From: Betaproteobacteria bacterium | Lineage (GTDB): Bacteria > Pseudomonadota > Gammaproteobacteria > Burkholderiales > SG8-39 | Assembly: GCA_005882235.1 (NCBI GenBank) | Contig: VBCT01000027.1 | Span: forward strand, 1 to 16,963 | Length of the DNA stretch: 16,963 nucleotides | Direction of reading: 5' to 3' | In this document: positions 7,361 to 14,047 of the stretch, piece after piece | How the letters are laid out: the number at the start of each line of letters is the position of its first letter | Position numbering within the stretch: position 1 is the stretch's first letter | The notes under the pieces: model-generated | The model's input: only the letters and a program-made list of their open reading frames with translations | Told to the model about the DNA's origin: nothing | The model's database searches: none | Position numbers and translations under genes: made by a program

Positions 7361-7469
7361 TCTCTCAAATCCGGTGGTTCGAAGTCTGCCTCTTCGGAGA
7401 CGGGGTTGCAAGGTCGACGGGATCCGTCGGGCGGGCCGCGCTTACTGGCTCGCGCAACCCACTGAGGCA

Positions 7470-8432
7470 TCACTGCGGCTGGATGCCGGCCGCCTTGACC
7501 ACCCGCGCGTATTCCCGGACTTCGCTCCGCACGAATATCTTGAATTCCTCTGGCGACATGTCCATGGTGTCGTTGCCCAAGCCGACGAGCCGGTCCCGCA
7601 CCGCCGGATCCTTGAGCGCCTTGCGCGTGTCGGCCGAGATCTTGTTCACGATCCCTGCCGGGATGCCCGCCGGGCCCCACACTGCGAACCACAGCGGCGC
7701 ATCGGCGCCTTTGACACCCGCTTCGCCGGTGGTCGGTACGTCCGGCAACTGGCCGTTGCGCTTCGCCGTGCTCACCGCGAGCGGCCGAACCCTGCCGCCC
7801 TTGATGTGCGGTATCGCAGCCGAGATCGGCGCCCAGTAAGCATCCACCGACTGGCTTAACATCGCCTGGATCACTTCCGGCGTGCCCTTGAACGGGACCT
7901 GGGTGACGTTGATTTTCGCCGCGTCGACGAACTTCTCCGTGTTGAGGTGCGTGCCGCTGCCCACGCCCGCATGGCCCCAGTTGATCGCGCCCGGTTTCGC
8001 CTTCGCCGCGTTGACGAGGTCCATCAGGGTCTTGTAAGGCGAACCGGTGTTCACAATGAGGACATTCGGCTGCACCGCGAGCGGCACGATATCGGTGAAG
8101 TCCTTGTCCACGTCGTACGGCAGCTTCGCGTAGATCGACGGCGTCACTGTGTGCGCGTTGGAATCGACGAGCAGCGTATAACCGTCCGCCGGCGCCTTGG
8201 CGACGAACGCCGTGCCGATCGAGCCGCCAGCGCCGGCGCGGTTCTCCGCGAGCACCGGCTGACCCCACATCTCCGCAAGCTTCTGCGCCACCACGCGCCC
8301 CACGATATCGGTCGAGCTGCCCGGCGAGAACGAAATGATCAGGTGTACCGGCTTGTTCGGGTAGCCCTGCGCCCCCGCCTGGGGCGCGGCCGCGGCCAGC
8401 ACCATCGAGGCAATGCTGATTATTTTTTTCAT
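7470..8432 (-). CDS. TctC/Bug-family periplasmic solute receptor (first copy)
   Basis: Extracytoplasmic binding protein of the tripartite tricarboxylate transporter type, 320 residues, the usual length. A Sec signal peptide with lysines and a hydrophobic core ends near AQAGAQG (cleavage about residue 22). The mature protein begins with the family signature YPNKPVHLIISFSPGSSTDIVGR. It continues with GGSIGTAFVAKAPADGYTLL, GVGSGTHL and VPFKGTPEVIQAML, the regions that line the carboxylate pocket in Bug proteins, and with LPDVPTTGEAGV. AGAGGAG precedes the ATG. No TctA or TctB membrane genes are in the window, so it must borrow membrane subunits or act as a sensor receptor. Ligands of this family are usually carboxylates. 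Confidence 0.95.
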   Translation of the reverse strand: MKKIISIASMVLAAAAPQAGAQGYPNKPVHLIISFSPGSSTDIVGRVVAQKLAEMWGQPVLAENRAGAGGSIGTAFVAKAPADGYTLLVDSNAHTVTPSIYAKLPYDVDKDFTDIVPLAVQPNVLIVNTGSPYKTLMDLVNAAKAKPGAINWGHAGVGSGTHLNTEKFVDAAKINVTQVPFKGTPEVIQAMLSQSVDAYWAPISAAIPHIKGGRVRPLAVSTAKRNGQLPDVPTTGEAGVKGADAPLWFAVWGPAGIPAGIVNKISADTRKALKDPAVRDRLVGLGNDTMDMSPEEFKIFVRSEVREYARVVKAAGIQPQ

Positions 8433-8454
8433 CTGGAGCTCCTCTGTGAGAGAT

Positions 8455-9399
8455 TTATTGCGACAGTCCGTCGCCGACCGCTTTGTTTTCCGGTTTCAGC
8501 TCGATCCCGGACGCCTTCGCCTGCTGCAGGAGCAAGGTCGAGAAGTCCTCCTCGGTCATACCGGCGCCCATCATCGACTGGATCAGATCGCGGGTGATCG
8601 AGGCGAGCGGCATCGGCACTTCGAACCTTCGCCCGGCCTCCAGTCCCAGATCGAGATCCTTCCTCAGCAGGTACGGCGTGAAGGTCACGTGAAAATCGAG
8701 ATTGACAAAAGCCGGCGCCTTGTAGCGCGTGAAGGTCGAGCCCATCACGCTCTTGTTCAGGAAATCGAGGAAGGCGTGGCGCGGCACGCCCGCCTTCTGT
8801 GCGAGCACCGTGATCTCCGCCATGCACTGAGTCACCACGCCCAACATCACGTTGTGACAGATCTTGACGATGCGCGAGCGTTCCCCTTCGCCGACGTAGG
8901 ACGAGCCCTGACCCATCAGTTCCAGATAAGGCGCGGCCGCGTCGTACGCGGTCTCGGGGCCCGAGACGACGAACGTGAGCTTGCCCGCCTTGATCACCTT
9001 GGCATTGCCCGAGACCGGCGCGGACAGCAGCTCGACACCTCGCGCGTCGAGGATCTTCCTTAGCTCGGCCGAGCCCTCGAGCGAGATCGAGGAGCACTCC
9101 ACCACCATGCGTGGCACGCTGCCCTTGCCCTTCGCCTTCGACAGCAAGCCCTTGGGTCCTGCGATCACTTCCCTGACGTCGTCGTAGGTCGAAACCATGC
9201 AGAACACGATGTCGCAACCCGCGAGCTCCGGGAGCGAATCGACGATTTTCGCCCCATCGCTCGCGAGCGGCTCGGCCTTTGCCCGGGTGCGATTCCATAC
9301 GGTGAGGTCGCAGCCGCCTTTTGCCAGGCGCCGCGCCATCTCGAAGCCCATGCGGCCGGTACCGATCCAGCCGAGCCTCGCGGCTCTTGCGGCGGTCAA
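8455..9399 (-). CDS. NAD(P)-dependent beta-hydroxyacid dehydrogenase (3-hydroxyisobutyrate dehydrogenase family)
   Basis: Oxidoreductase of the beta-HAD family, which includes 3-hydroxyisobutyrate and tartronate-semialdehyde enzymes; 314 residues, somewhat longer than the common 290-300. Visible are the Rossmann motif GWIGTGRMGFEMARRL (10-25), the substrate-binding SAPVSG (126-131), the catalytic lysine K179 with N183 in RIVKICHN, and the C-terminal LLRKDLDLGLE. NRT after strand 2 (WNRTRAKAE) suggests NADP preference. The start is TTG at 9399, with GAGGAGAG upstream. It is required because the nucleotide-binding motif begins at residue 10 and no ATG gives a complete fold. It follows the lipoyl-domain gene by 19 nt and precedes the first TctC gene by 22 nt. 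Confidence 0.92.
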   Translation of the reverse strand: MTAARAARLGWIGTGRMGFEMARRLAKGGCDLTVWNRTRAKAEPLASDGAKIVDSLPELAGCDIVFCMVSTYDDVREVIAGPKGLLSKAKGKGSVPRMVVECSSISLEGSAELRKILDARGVELLSAPVSGNAKVIKAGKLTFVVSGPETAYDAAAPYLELMGQGSSYVGEGERSRIVKICHNVMLGVVTQCMAEITVLAQKAGVPRHAFLDFLNKSVMGSTFTRYKAPAFVNLDFHVTFTPYLLRKDLDLGLEAGRRFEVPMPLASITRDLIQSMMGAGMTEEDFSTLLLQQAKASGIELKPENKAVGDGLSQ

Positions 9400-9418
9400 T
9401 TCAGCTCTCCTCGGTCGT

Positions 9419-9658
9419 TCATTTCGGCGCGGGCTCGATCACGGCGAGCACCGTCCCGACGGGCACCGTCGTGCCCGGCGCGACCAGAATCGCCTTGAGC
9501 ACGCCGCTCGCAATCGCTGGAATCTCGGTGGTCACCTTGTCGGTCTCGACGTCGAACAGCGGTTCGTCAGCCCGTACTGCGTCGCCCACCTTCTTGTACC
9601 AGTTGGCCACCGTGCCTTCGGTCACCGTTTCGCCCAGCTGAGGCATGATCACGTCCAT
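9419..9658 (-). CDS. Stand-alone lipoyl-domain carrier protein (no E2 catalytic domain)
   Basis: A 79-residue protein that is one complete biotinyl/lipoyl domain. It starts MDVIMPQLGETVTEG, as in dehydrogenase E2 subunits, and has the lipoylated lysine K41 in DVETDKVTTEIPA. The domain closes with GTTVPVGTVLAVIEPAPK. It then stops at TGA, where an E2 would continue with a linker, a subunit-binding domain and an acyltransferase. The next gene starts 19 nt later, leaving no room for the rest. Its neighbours upstream are E1 beta and E1 alpha, so it probably accepts the acyl group or electrons from that E1. A matching E2 core and E3 must be elsewhere or are not used. A biotin carrier is less likely because the motif is ETDK, not AMKM. 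Confidence 0.9.
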   Translation of the reverse strand: MDVIMPQLGETVTEGTVANWYKKVGDAVRADEPLFDVETDKVTTEIPAIASGVLKAILVAPGTTVPVGTVLAVIEPAPK

Positions 9659-9678
9659 ATCCTGCTCTCCTCAAAACC

Positions 9679-9749
9679 GGGGACAGACCACGTTTTTCCA
9701 GACTCCGTTCGCCTGTTTGGCCGGACCGGGAAAAACATGGTCTGTCCCC
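9679..9749. repeat. REP/MITE-like 21-bp inverted repeat with 29-nt loop
   Basis: The left arm GGGGACAGACCACGTTTTTCC (9679-9699, 21 bases with one mismatch to the right arm) faces its reverse complement at 9729-9749. The loop spans 9700-9728. The right arm ends on the first plus-strand base of the E1 beta stop codon, and the whole element fills the E1 beta-lipoyl gap. Arms with this GGGGACAGACCA consensus resemble extragenic palindromes linked to REP-associated tyrosine transposases; that link is from memory. In the mRNA it forms a very strong hairpin between two cistrons. Confidence 0.8.
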
Positions 9750-10741
9750 TACGCCGCACGGCGCGAGTCCAGGGTGCGCCGGACTTCCGCGACGATGCGC
9801 GCGACCGAAGGTACGACCGCATCCTCGAGCTGGTCGGCAGCGGGCAGGGGCACGTGCGGCGTAGTGATCCGCACGATCGGTCCCTTGAGCGCGTCGAAAA
9901 TTTCCTCCTGGATCACCGAGGCGATCTCCGCGCCCCAGCCGCACAGCCGCGGGTTCTCCTCGACCGTGAACACGCGCCCGGTGCGCGCCGATTCGGCGAG
10001 CAGGGTCTTCGCGTCGAGCGGCACGAGCGAGCGCACATCGATCACCGTCGCGGAAATTCCATGATCCGCGGCAAGAGTCTCGGCGGCCTTGAGCGCGCGC
10101 GGAACCATGGCAGCGAGCGCGATCACGGTGATGTCCCCACCTTCGCGCAGCACCTTGGCTTTTCCGAGCGGTTCGACGTGTTCGCCCTCGGGCACCTCGG
10201 CTTTGTTGGCGAGCAGGCTCTTGTGCTCGAAGAACACCACGGGATCCGGATCGCGGATCGCCGCGGCGAGGAGGCCCTTCGCGTCGGCCGGGCTGGAAGG
10301 CGCGACAACCTTCAGCCCGGGCACCGACATCGCCCAGTTCTCCACGCTCTGCGAGTGCTGCGCGCCGAAGCGCGAGCCGGCGCCGTTCGCGGTACGGATG
10401 ACGAGCGGCAAGCTGATCTGCCCGTCGCTCATGTAGCGCGTCTTGGCAATTTCGTTCGCGACGTAGTCCCAGCAGCATGCGAGGAAGTCCGAGAACATGA
10501 TCTCCGCCACCGGCCGCAATCCCGTCATCGCCGCGCCCATCGCCGCGCCGAGGATGGCGAGCTCCGAAATCGGGGTGTCTTTCACGCGCCTCGGGCCGAA
10601 CTCCTCGAAGAGGCCCACCGTCGTCTTGAACACGCCGCCTGCGGCGGCGGTGTCTTCGCCGAAGAGCACGACGCGCTCGTCGCGCCTCATTTCCTGCGCG
10701 ATCGCGGCTGCGACCGCGTCCCGGTAGCTCAGTTGCGCCAT
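9749..10741 (-). CDS. 2-oxo acid / acetoin dehydrogenase-type E1 component, beta subunit
   Basis: Thiamine-diphosphate E1 beta subunit of 330 residues, normal for the family. Visible are YRDAVAAAIAQEM at the N-terminus, the GED motif, DTPISELAILGAAMGAAMTGLRPVAEIMFSDF, RTANGAGSRFGAQHSQSVENW, and the C-terminal domain with VIDVRSLVPLDAKTLL and VFTVEENPRLCGWGAEI. I chose ATG 10741 (MAQLSYRDA) because the alpha-subunit stop lies at 10729, giving a 13-nt overlap; the long open extension upstream is only shadow coding of the alpha gene. It resembles acetoin and branched-chain E1 beta subunits rather than the fused homodimeric PDH E1. It forms a heterotetramer with the product of the gene at 10729-11751. 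Confidence 0.95.
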   Translation of the reverse strand: MAQLSYRDAVAAAIAQEMRRDERVVLFGEDTAAAGGVFKTTVGLFEEFGPRRVKDTPISELAILGAAMGAAMTGLRPVAEIMFSDFLACCWDYVANEIAKTRYMSDGQISLPLVIRTANGAGSRFGAQHSQSVENWAMSVPGLKVVAPSSPADAKGLLAAAIRDPDPVVFFEHKSLLANKAEVPEGEHVEPLGKAKVLREGGDITVIALAAMVPRALKAAETLAADHGISATVIDVRSLVPLDAKTLLAESARTGRVFTVEENPRLCGWGAEIASVIQEEIFDALKGPIVRITTPHVPLPAADQLEDAVVPSVARIVAEVRRTLDSRRAA

Positions 10742-11751
10742 GCGTGGCCTCCGTCCGCCCATACGTCGGTCATCGCCGACTCGAGCGAGGGCGTGGGCGA
10801 GGCCTTCGCGGCTTCGGTCGCCCGATCGAGCTTCGCCATCACCTCGGACTCGATTTGCGCGAGCTTCGCCTCCGCGATGCCCGTGGCGAGCAGCCTTGCG
10901 CGATAGAGCGTCACCGGATCGCGCTTGAGCCATTCCTCGAGCTCCTCCTTCGGGCGGTATTTCGCCGGGTCGGCGCGCGAGTGCCCGCTGTGCCGGTAGG
11001 TGAGGCATTCGATGAGGGAGGGGCCGCCGCCCGAGCGCGCCTTGGTGAGGGCGTCGCGCGCAGCGCTGTATACGATGTCGGCGTCGTTCCCGTCGATGAC
11101 CTGGCGCTCCAGGCCGTAGCTTGCGGCGCGGTCGGCCGCCGGGTTTTTCACCGCAGTGACTGCGGAAATCGGCGTGTACTCCATGTACAGGTTGTTCTCG
11201 CAGCAGAAAATGACCGGGAGCTTCCATACCGCGGCGAGGTTAAGGGCCTCGTGGAAAGCGCCGATATTGGTCGCGCCGTCGCCGAAGAAGGCACAAGCGA
11301 CCTGCTTCGTTCCGCGGTACTGCGCCGACCACGCGGCGCCGGCGGCGATCGGCAGGTGCGCGCCGACGATGGCGTAGGATCCCATCACCCCATGCGCGAC
11401 GCTCGTGAGATGCATCGAACCGCCTTTGCCCTTCATGAGGCCGCACTGCCGCCCCATCAATTCGCCCAGCACCGAGAGCATAGAAGCACCCCGCGCGAGC
11501 GTATGGTGATGCCCGCGATAGGTGCAGAAGCTGTAGTCGTCCGGGTTCATCGCCGCGGCGAAGCCGGCCGCGACCGCCTCTTGGCCGAGCGCGAGATGGC
11601 TCGTCCCCTTCACCAGGTTCTGCAGGAACAGGTCGTAGGCGCGCTTCTCGCAGTAGCGGATCTCGACCTGCAGCTGGAACAGGCGCAGCCGCGTCGCTTC
11701 GGGAATCTCGTGGCTGCGGTGCGCCGGATGTGCCTCTCGGGTCAAGCTCAT
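10729..11751 (-). CDS. 2-oxo acid / acetoin dehydrogenase-type E1 component, alpha subunit
   Basis: Thiamine-diphosphate-binding E1 alpha subunit of 340 residues. The cofactor motif runs from GDGATN to CENN (FFGDGATNIGAFHEALNLA then VIFCCENNLYMEY). Other hallmarks are TSHLALGQEAVAAGF, YRGHHHTLARG, GKGGSMHL, and TYRHSGHSRADPAKYR in the phosphorylation-loop region. The sequence is nearest in style to AcoA-type subunits. Those cleave acetoin or use 2-oxo acids with a lipoyl acceptor, but the substrate cannot be fixed. It starts 18 nt after the M24 gene's stop and overlaps E1 beta by 13 nt. Ribosome-binding purines (AAGGGAG) are present but rather far from the ATG. Confidence 0.95.
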   Translation of the reverse strand: MSLTREAHPAHRSHEIPEATRLRLFQLQVEIRYCEKRAYDLFLQNLVKGTSHLALGQEAVAAGFAAAMNPDDYSFCTYRGHHHTLARGASMLSVLGELMGRQCGLMKGKGGSMHLTSVAHGVMGSYAIVGAHLPIAAGAAWSAQYRGTKQVACAFFGDGATNIGAFHEALNLAAVWKLPVIFCCENNLYMEYTPISAVTAVKNPAADRAASYGLERQVIDGNDADIVYSAARDALTKARSGGGPSLIECLTYRHSGHSRADPAKYRPKEELEEWLKRDPVTLYRARLLATGIAEAKLAQIESEVMAKLDRATEAAKASPTPSLESAMTDVWADGGHAWRN

Positions 11752-11768
11752 GTCGGGAACTGGCTCCC

Positions 11769-12997
11769 TTAGCTTCGGTATGGATTTGCGATCGGCAGCT
11801 CTTCGGCCGGATAGAGGGAGATGATCTTCGCGCCCTCGGGCGCGAGAATCACTTCCTCCTCGATACGCGCAGCCGAGATGCCGTCGCTCGCCGGACAGTA
11901 GGTCTCCACGGCGAACACCATGCCCGCCTTCAGCTCGATCGGCTCCTTGAACGAAGTGAGCCTCGAGATCAGCGGCCGCTCATGCAGGCCGAGCCCCAGC
12001 CCGTGGCAGAAGTTCAGCCCGAACGCTTCCATCTCGCTCGGAAAACCGATCTCTTTCGCCTCCGGGAAGGCGCGGGCGATCTTGTCGCTGGCCACCCCGG
12101 GCTTCAAAAGGGCGATCGCCTTGTCCATCCACTCCCGTGCCTTCCGGTACGCGGTGCGCTGCGGCGCGGTCGCGCGACCGACGTTGAAAGTACGGTAGTA
12201 GCAGGTGCGATAGCCCATGAACGACTGGATGATGTCGAAGAATGCCTGGTCGCCCGGCCGGATCAGCCGGTCGGTGAAATTGTGCGGGTGCGGAGAGCAG
12301 CGCTCGCCCGAGATCGAGTTGATCGCCTCGACGCAGTCCGAACCCATCTGATAGAGCCGCGAGGTCGCGAGTGCGACGATCTCGGATTCCTTGACTCCGG
12401 GCTTCAGGGCCTCGGCGATGTCCTGGTAGACGCCGTCGACCATCGCAGAGGCCATGTTGAGGAGCGTCAGTTCGTCGATGTTCTTCACCTCGCGCGCCCG
12501 GAGCATCACCTGCTGGCCGTCGCGCACCTCGATCCCGAGCTTCTGCAGCTCGAACAGCATCGGCGGCTCGACCACGTCCAGGCCGAGCGCCATGTCGCCC
12601 ACACCTTCCGCGTCGAGGATCGCCTTGATCTCCGCTGCCGCCTCGCGAAACAGCGTGATGTCGCTCCCCACCGCGCCGCGCAGGCCCAACAGGCCCGCTT
12701 TGCAGTGATCGACGTGCAGCCAGGGCGCATGGAGCCGGTGGTGCTTGGCCGCGCTGCCGAAATCCCAGATGTACGGGTCGCCCGTGCCGGTAAGCAGCGA
12801 GTACCCAGGCCCGAGGCCGCGAGCGCGGCGCGCACGCGCGCGAGGCGGTAGTCGTGCAGCCGCCTGAAGTCGATGCGCTCCTCGAAGTCGACCTGGGTGT
12901 GGCCCGGCGCTTGCAGCGGCCGCTTCCAGTCGTGGTGCGGATCGATGTCGTCCGGCCGGATGATTTTCGGCTCGGTGGTTTTTTTCGGCTTGGCCAT
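11769..12997 (-). CDS. M24-family (creatinase/Xaa-Pro peptidase-like) protein, interrupted by a frameshift
   Basis: Pita-bread-fold protein of the M24 family, about 409 residues once the frame is restored. The N-terminus MAKPKKTTEPKIIRPDDIDP starts at ATG 12997 and reads to about ALAASGLG. The protein then continues in another frame with YSLLTGTGDPYIWDFGS to the end; one missing base near 12801-12810 explains this. In the catalytic domain (restored numbering) D255 in FFDII, H332 in FCHGLGLGLHE, E365 in VETYC and a Glu in RIEEEV are present. The second metal-ligand Asp is Cys266 (GYRTCYYRTF). The metal site may therefore be impaired, as in non-peptidase members like creatinase. It may hydrolyse a C-N bond in the operon's substrate. 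As sequenced, it would not give a full-length product. Confidence 0.85.
12801..12830 (-). other. Frameshift site in the M24-family gene
   Basis: In minus-strand reading, codons GGC CTG GGT ACT CGC leave the M24 sequence. Reading one base earlier gives TAC TCG CTG CTT ACC GGC ACG, which continues it. Adding one G to the GGG run (plus strand CCC at 12804-12806) restores the frame, and the total length then becomes divisible by three. Confidence 0.75.
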
Positions 12998-13065
12998 CGA
13001 CTTTTTCCCAGGACGACTTTTCGCAGAACGCGAAGTATGCCACGCGGCCGCTCAAGCGGTCCGCT

Positions 13066-14025
13066 CTAATTGGCTTTTATGCCCGCCGCCTTGATCAGCT
13101 GGGCGTTCGACTCGAACTCCTTCTTGATCATCGCCTCGAAATCGGGCAGCGACATGCTCAAGGGATCGACGCCCAGCTTGAGAAATTTCTCGCGCACCTC
13201 GGACGAGTTCACGGCGGCGTTGAATTCCTTGTTCAGGCGCAGAACGATCTCGCGCGGCGTCCTGGAGGCGACCAGCGCGCCGATCCAGAAGTTGTAGTCG
13301 GAGTTCGGATAGCCCGCCTCGACGGTCGTGGGGACGTCGGGAAAGAGCGCGCTCCTCTTGGGCGAGCCCACCGCGAGAGCGCGCAGCTTGCCCTCCTTGA
13401 CCTGCGGCCCCACCTGGAACGGCAGGGCGAAATAGAAATCGGCGCGACCGGTGAGCACTTCGGTGAGCGCATCCGGCGCGCCCTTCATCGGCACGTGCAG
13501 CACTTCGATCCCCGCCGCGATGCGAAAACGCTCCAGGTTCATGTGCGTTGAGCTGCCGATGCCGGCGGTCGTCGCGACGACTGCCCCGGCCTTCGCCTTG
13601 GCCGCGGCGACGAGGTCCGCAACGGTCTTGTAGTTCTTGGCGGTCGAGACGACCAGCACGGTGGGAACCGTTCCGAGAGTCGCGACCGGCGTGAGCTCCT
13701 TCGGATCGAGCGGCCCGGGGGATAGGAGCGGCGCCACCGTGAACGCGGAGGTGTAGATGCTGATCACGTGCCCGTCCGGATCGGCCTTGGCGACATAAGC
13801 AGCACCGATCAGCCCGCCCACGCCGAGCTTGTTCTCGACGATCACCGCCTGACCGAGGCTCGCCTGCAGTTTCTCGGCGACAATGCGCGCCGTCGTATCC
13901 GACGCGCTGCCGGGGGTGACGCCCGAAACGAGGTGAATGGTCCTGCTGGGAAAAGTCTGGGCGGCGGCGGCACCCGATGCGAGCAACGCCGCGGCAAGCG
14001 CGGTCCAGCAAGCGCGTTTCAACAT
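13066..14025 (-). CDS. TctC/Bug-family periplasmic solute receptor (second copy)
   Basis: Second extracytoplasmic receptor of the tripartite tricarboxylate transporter type, 319 residues. The start at ATG 14025 gives the signal peptide MLKRACWTALAAALLASGAAA, cleaved before about AQTFPS; AGAGGAGA lies just upstream. The open frame extending to 14139 has no signal-like N-terminus and I reject it. Family signatures are FPSRTIHLVSGVTPGSASDTTAR, GGLIGAAYVAKADPDGHV, GIGSSTHMN, VPMKGAPDALTEVL and LFPDVPTTVEAGYPN. It differs markedly from the other copy in the pocket-lining loops, so it probably binds a different ligand. It lies between the hydrolase gene and the M24 gene, with no TctA or TctB nearby. 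Confidence 0.95.
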   Translation of the reverse strand: MLKRACWTALAAALLASGAAAAQTFPSRTIHLVSGVTPGSASDTTARIVAEKLQASLGQAVIVENKLGVGGLIGAAYVAKADPDGHVISIYTSAFTVAPLLSPGPLDPKELTPVATLGTVPTVLVVSTAKNYKTVADLVAAAKAKAGAVVATTAGIGSSTHMNLERFRIAAGIEVLHVPMKGAPDALTEVLTGRADFYFALPFQVGPQVKEGKLRALAVGSPKRSALFPDVPTTVEAGYPNSDYNFWIGALVASRTPREIVLRLNKEFNAAVNSSEVREKFLKLGVDPLSMSLPDFEAMIKKEFESNAQLIKAAGIKAN

Positions 14026-14047
14026 GGTTTTCTCCTCTGTTCGGCCG

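Noticed and set aside
9197..10906. Plus-strand open frame of 569 codons
   Set aside because: It is antisense to the dehydrogenase, lipoyl and E1 genes, is rich in Arg/His, shows no domain motif, and crosses the REP-like element.
10742..11227. Extension of E1 beta upstream to 11227
   Set aside because: It overlaps the E1 alpha gene almost completely and does not look like E1 beta. MAQLSYRDA at 10741 is the normal family N-terminus.
13000..13055. Longer open frame of the M24 gene reaching to 13055
   Set aside because: Its first 80 or so residues are arginine/alanine-rich nonsense. The conserved N-terminus is in another frame starting at 12997, so a frameshift explains the data better than an early start.
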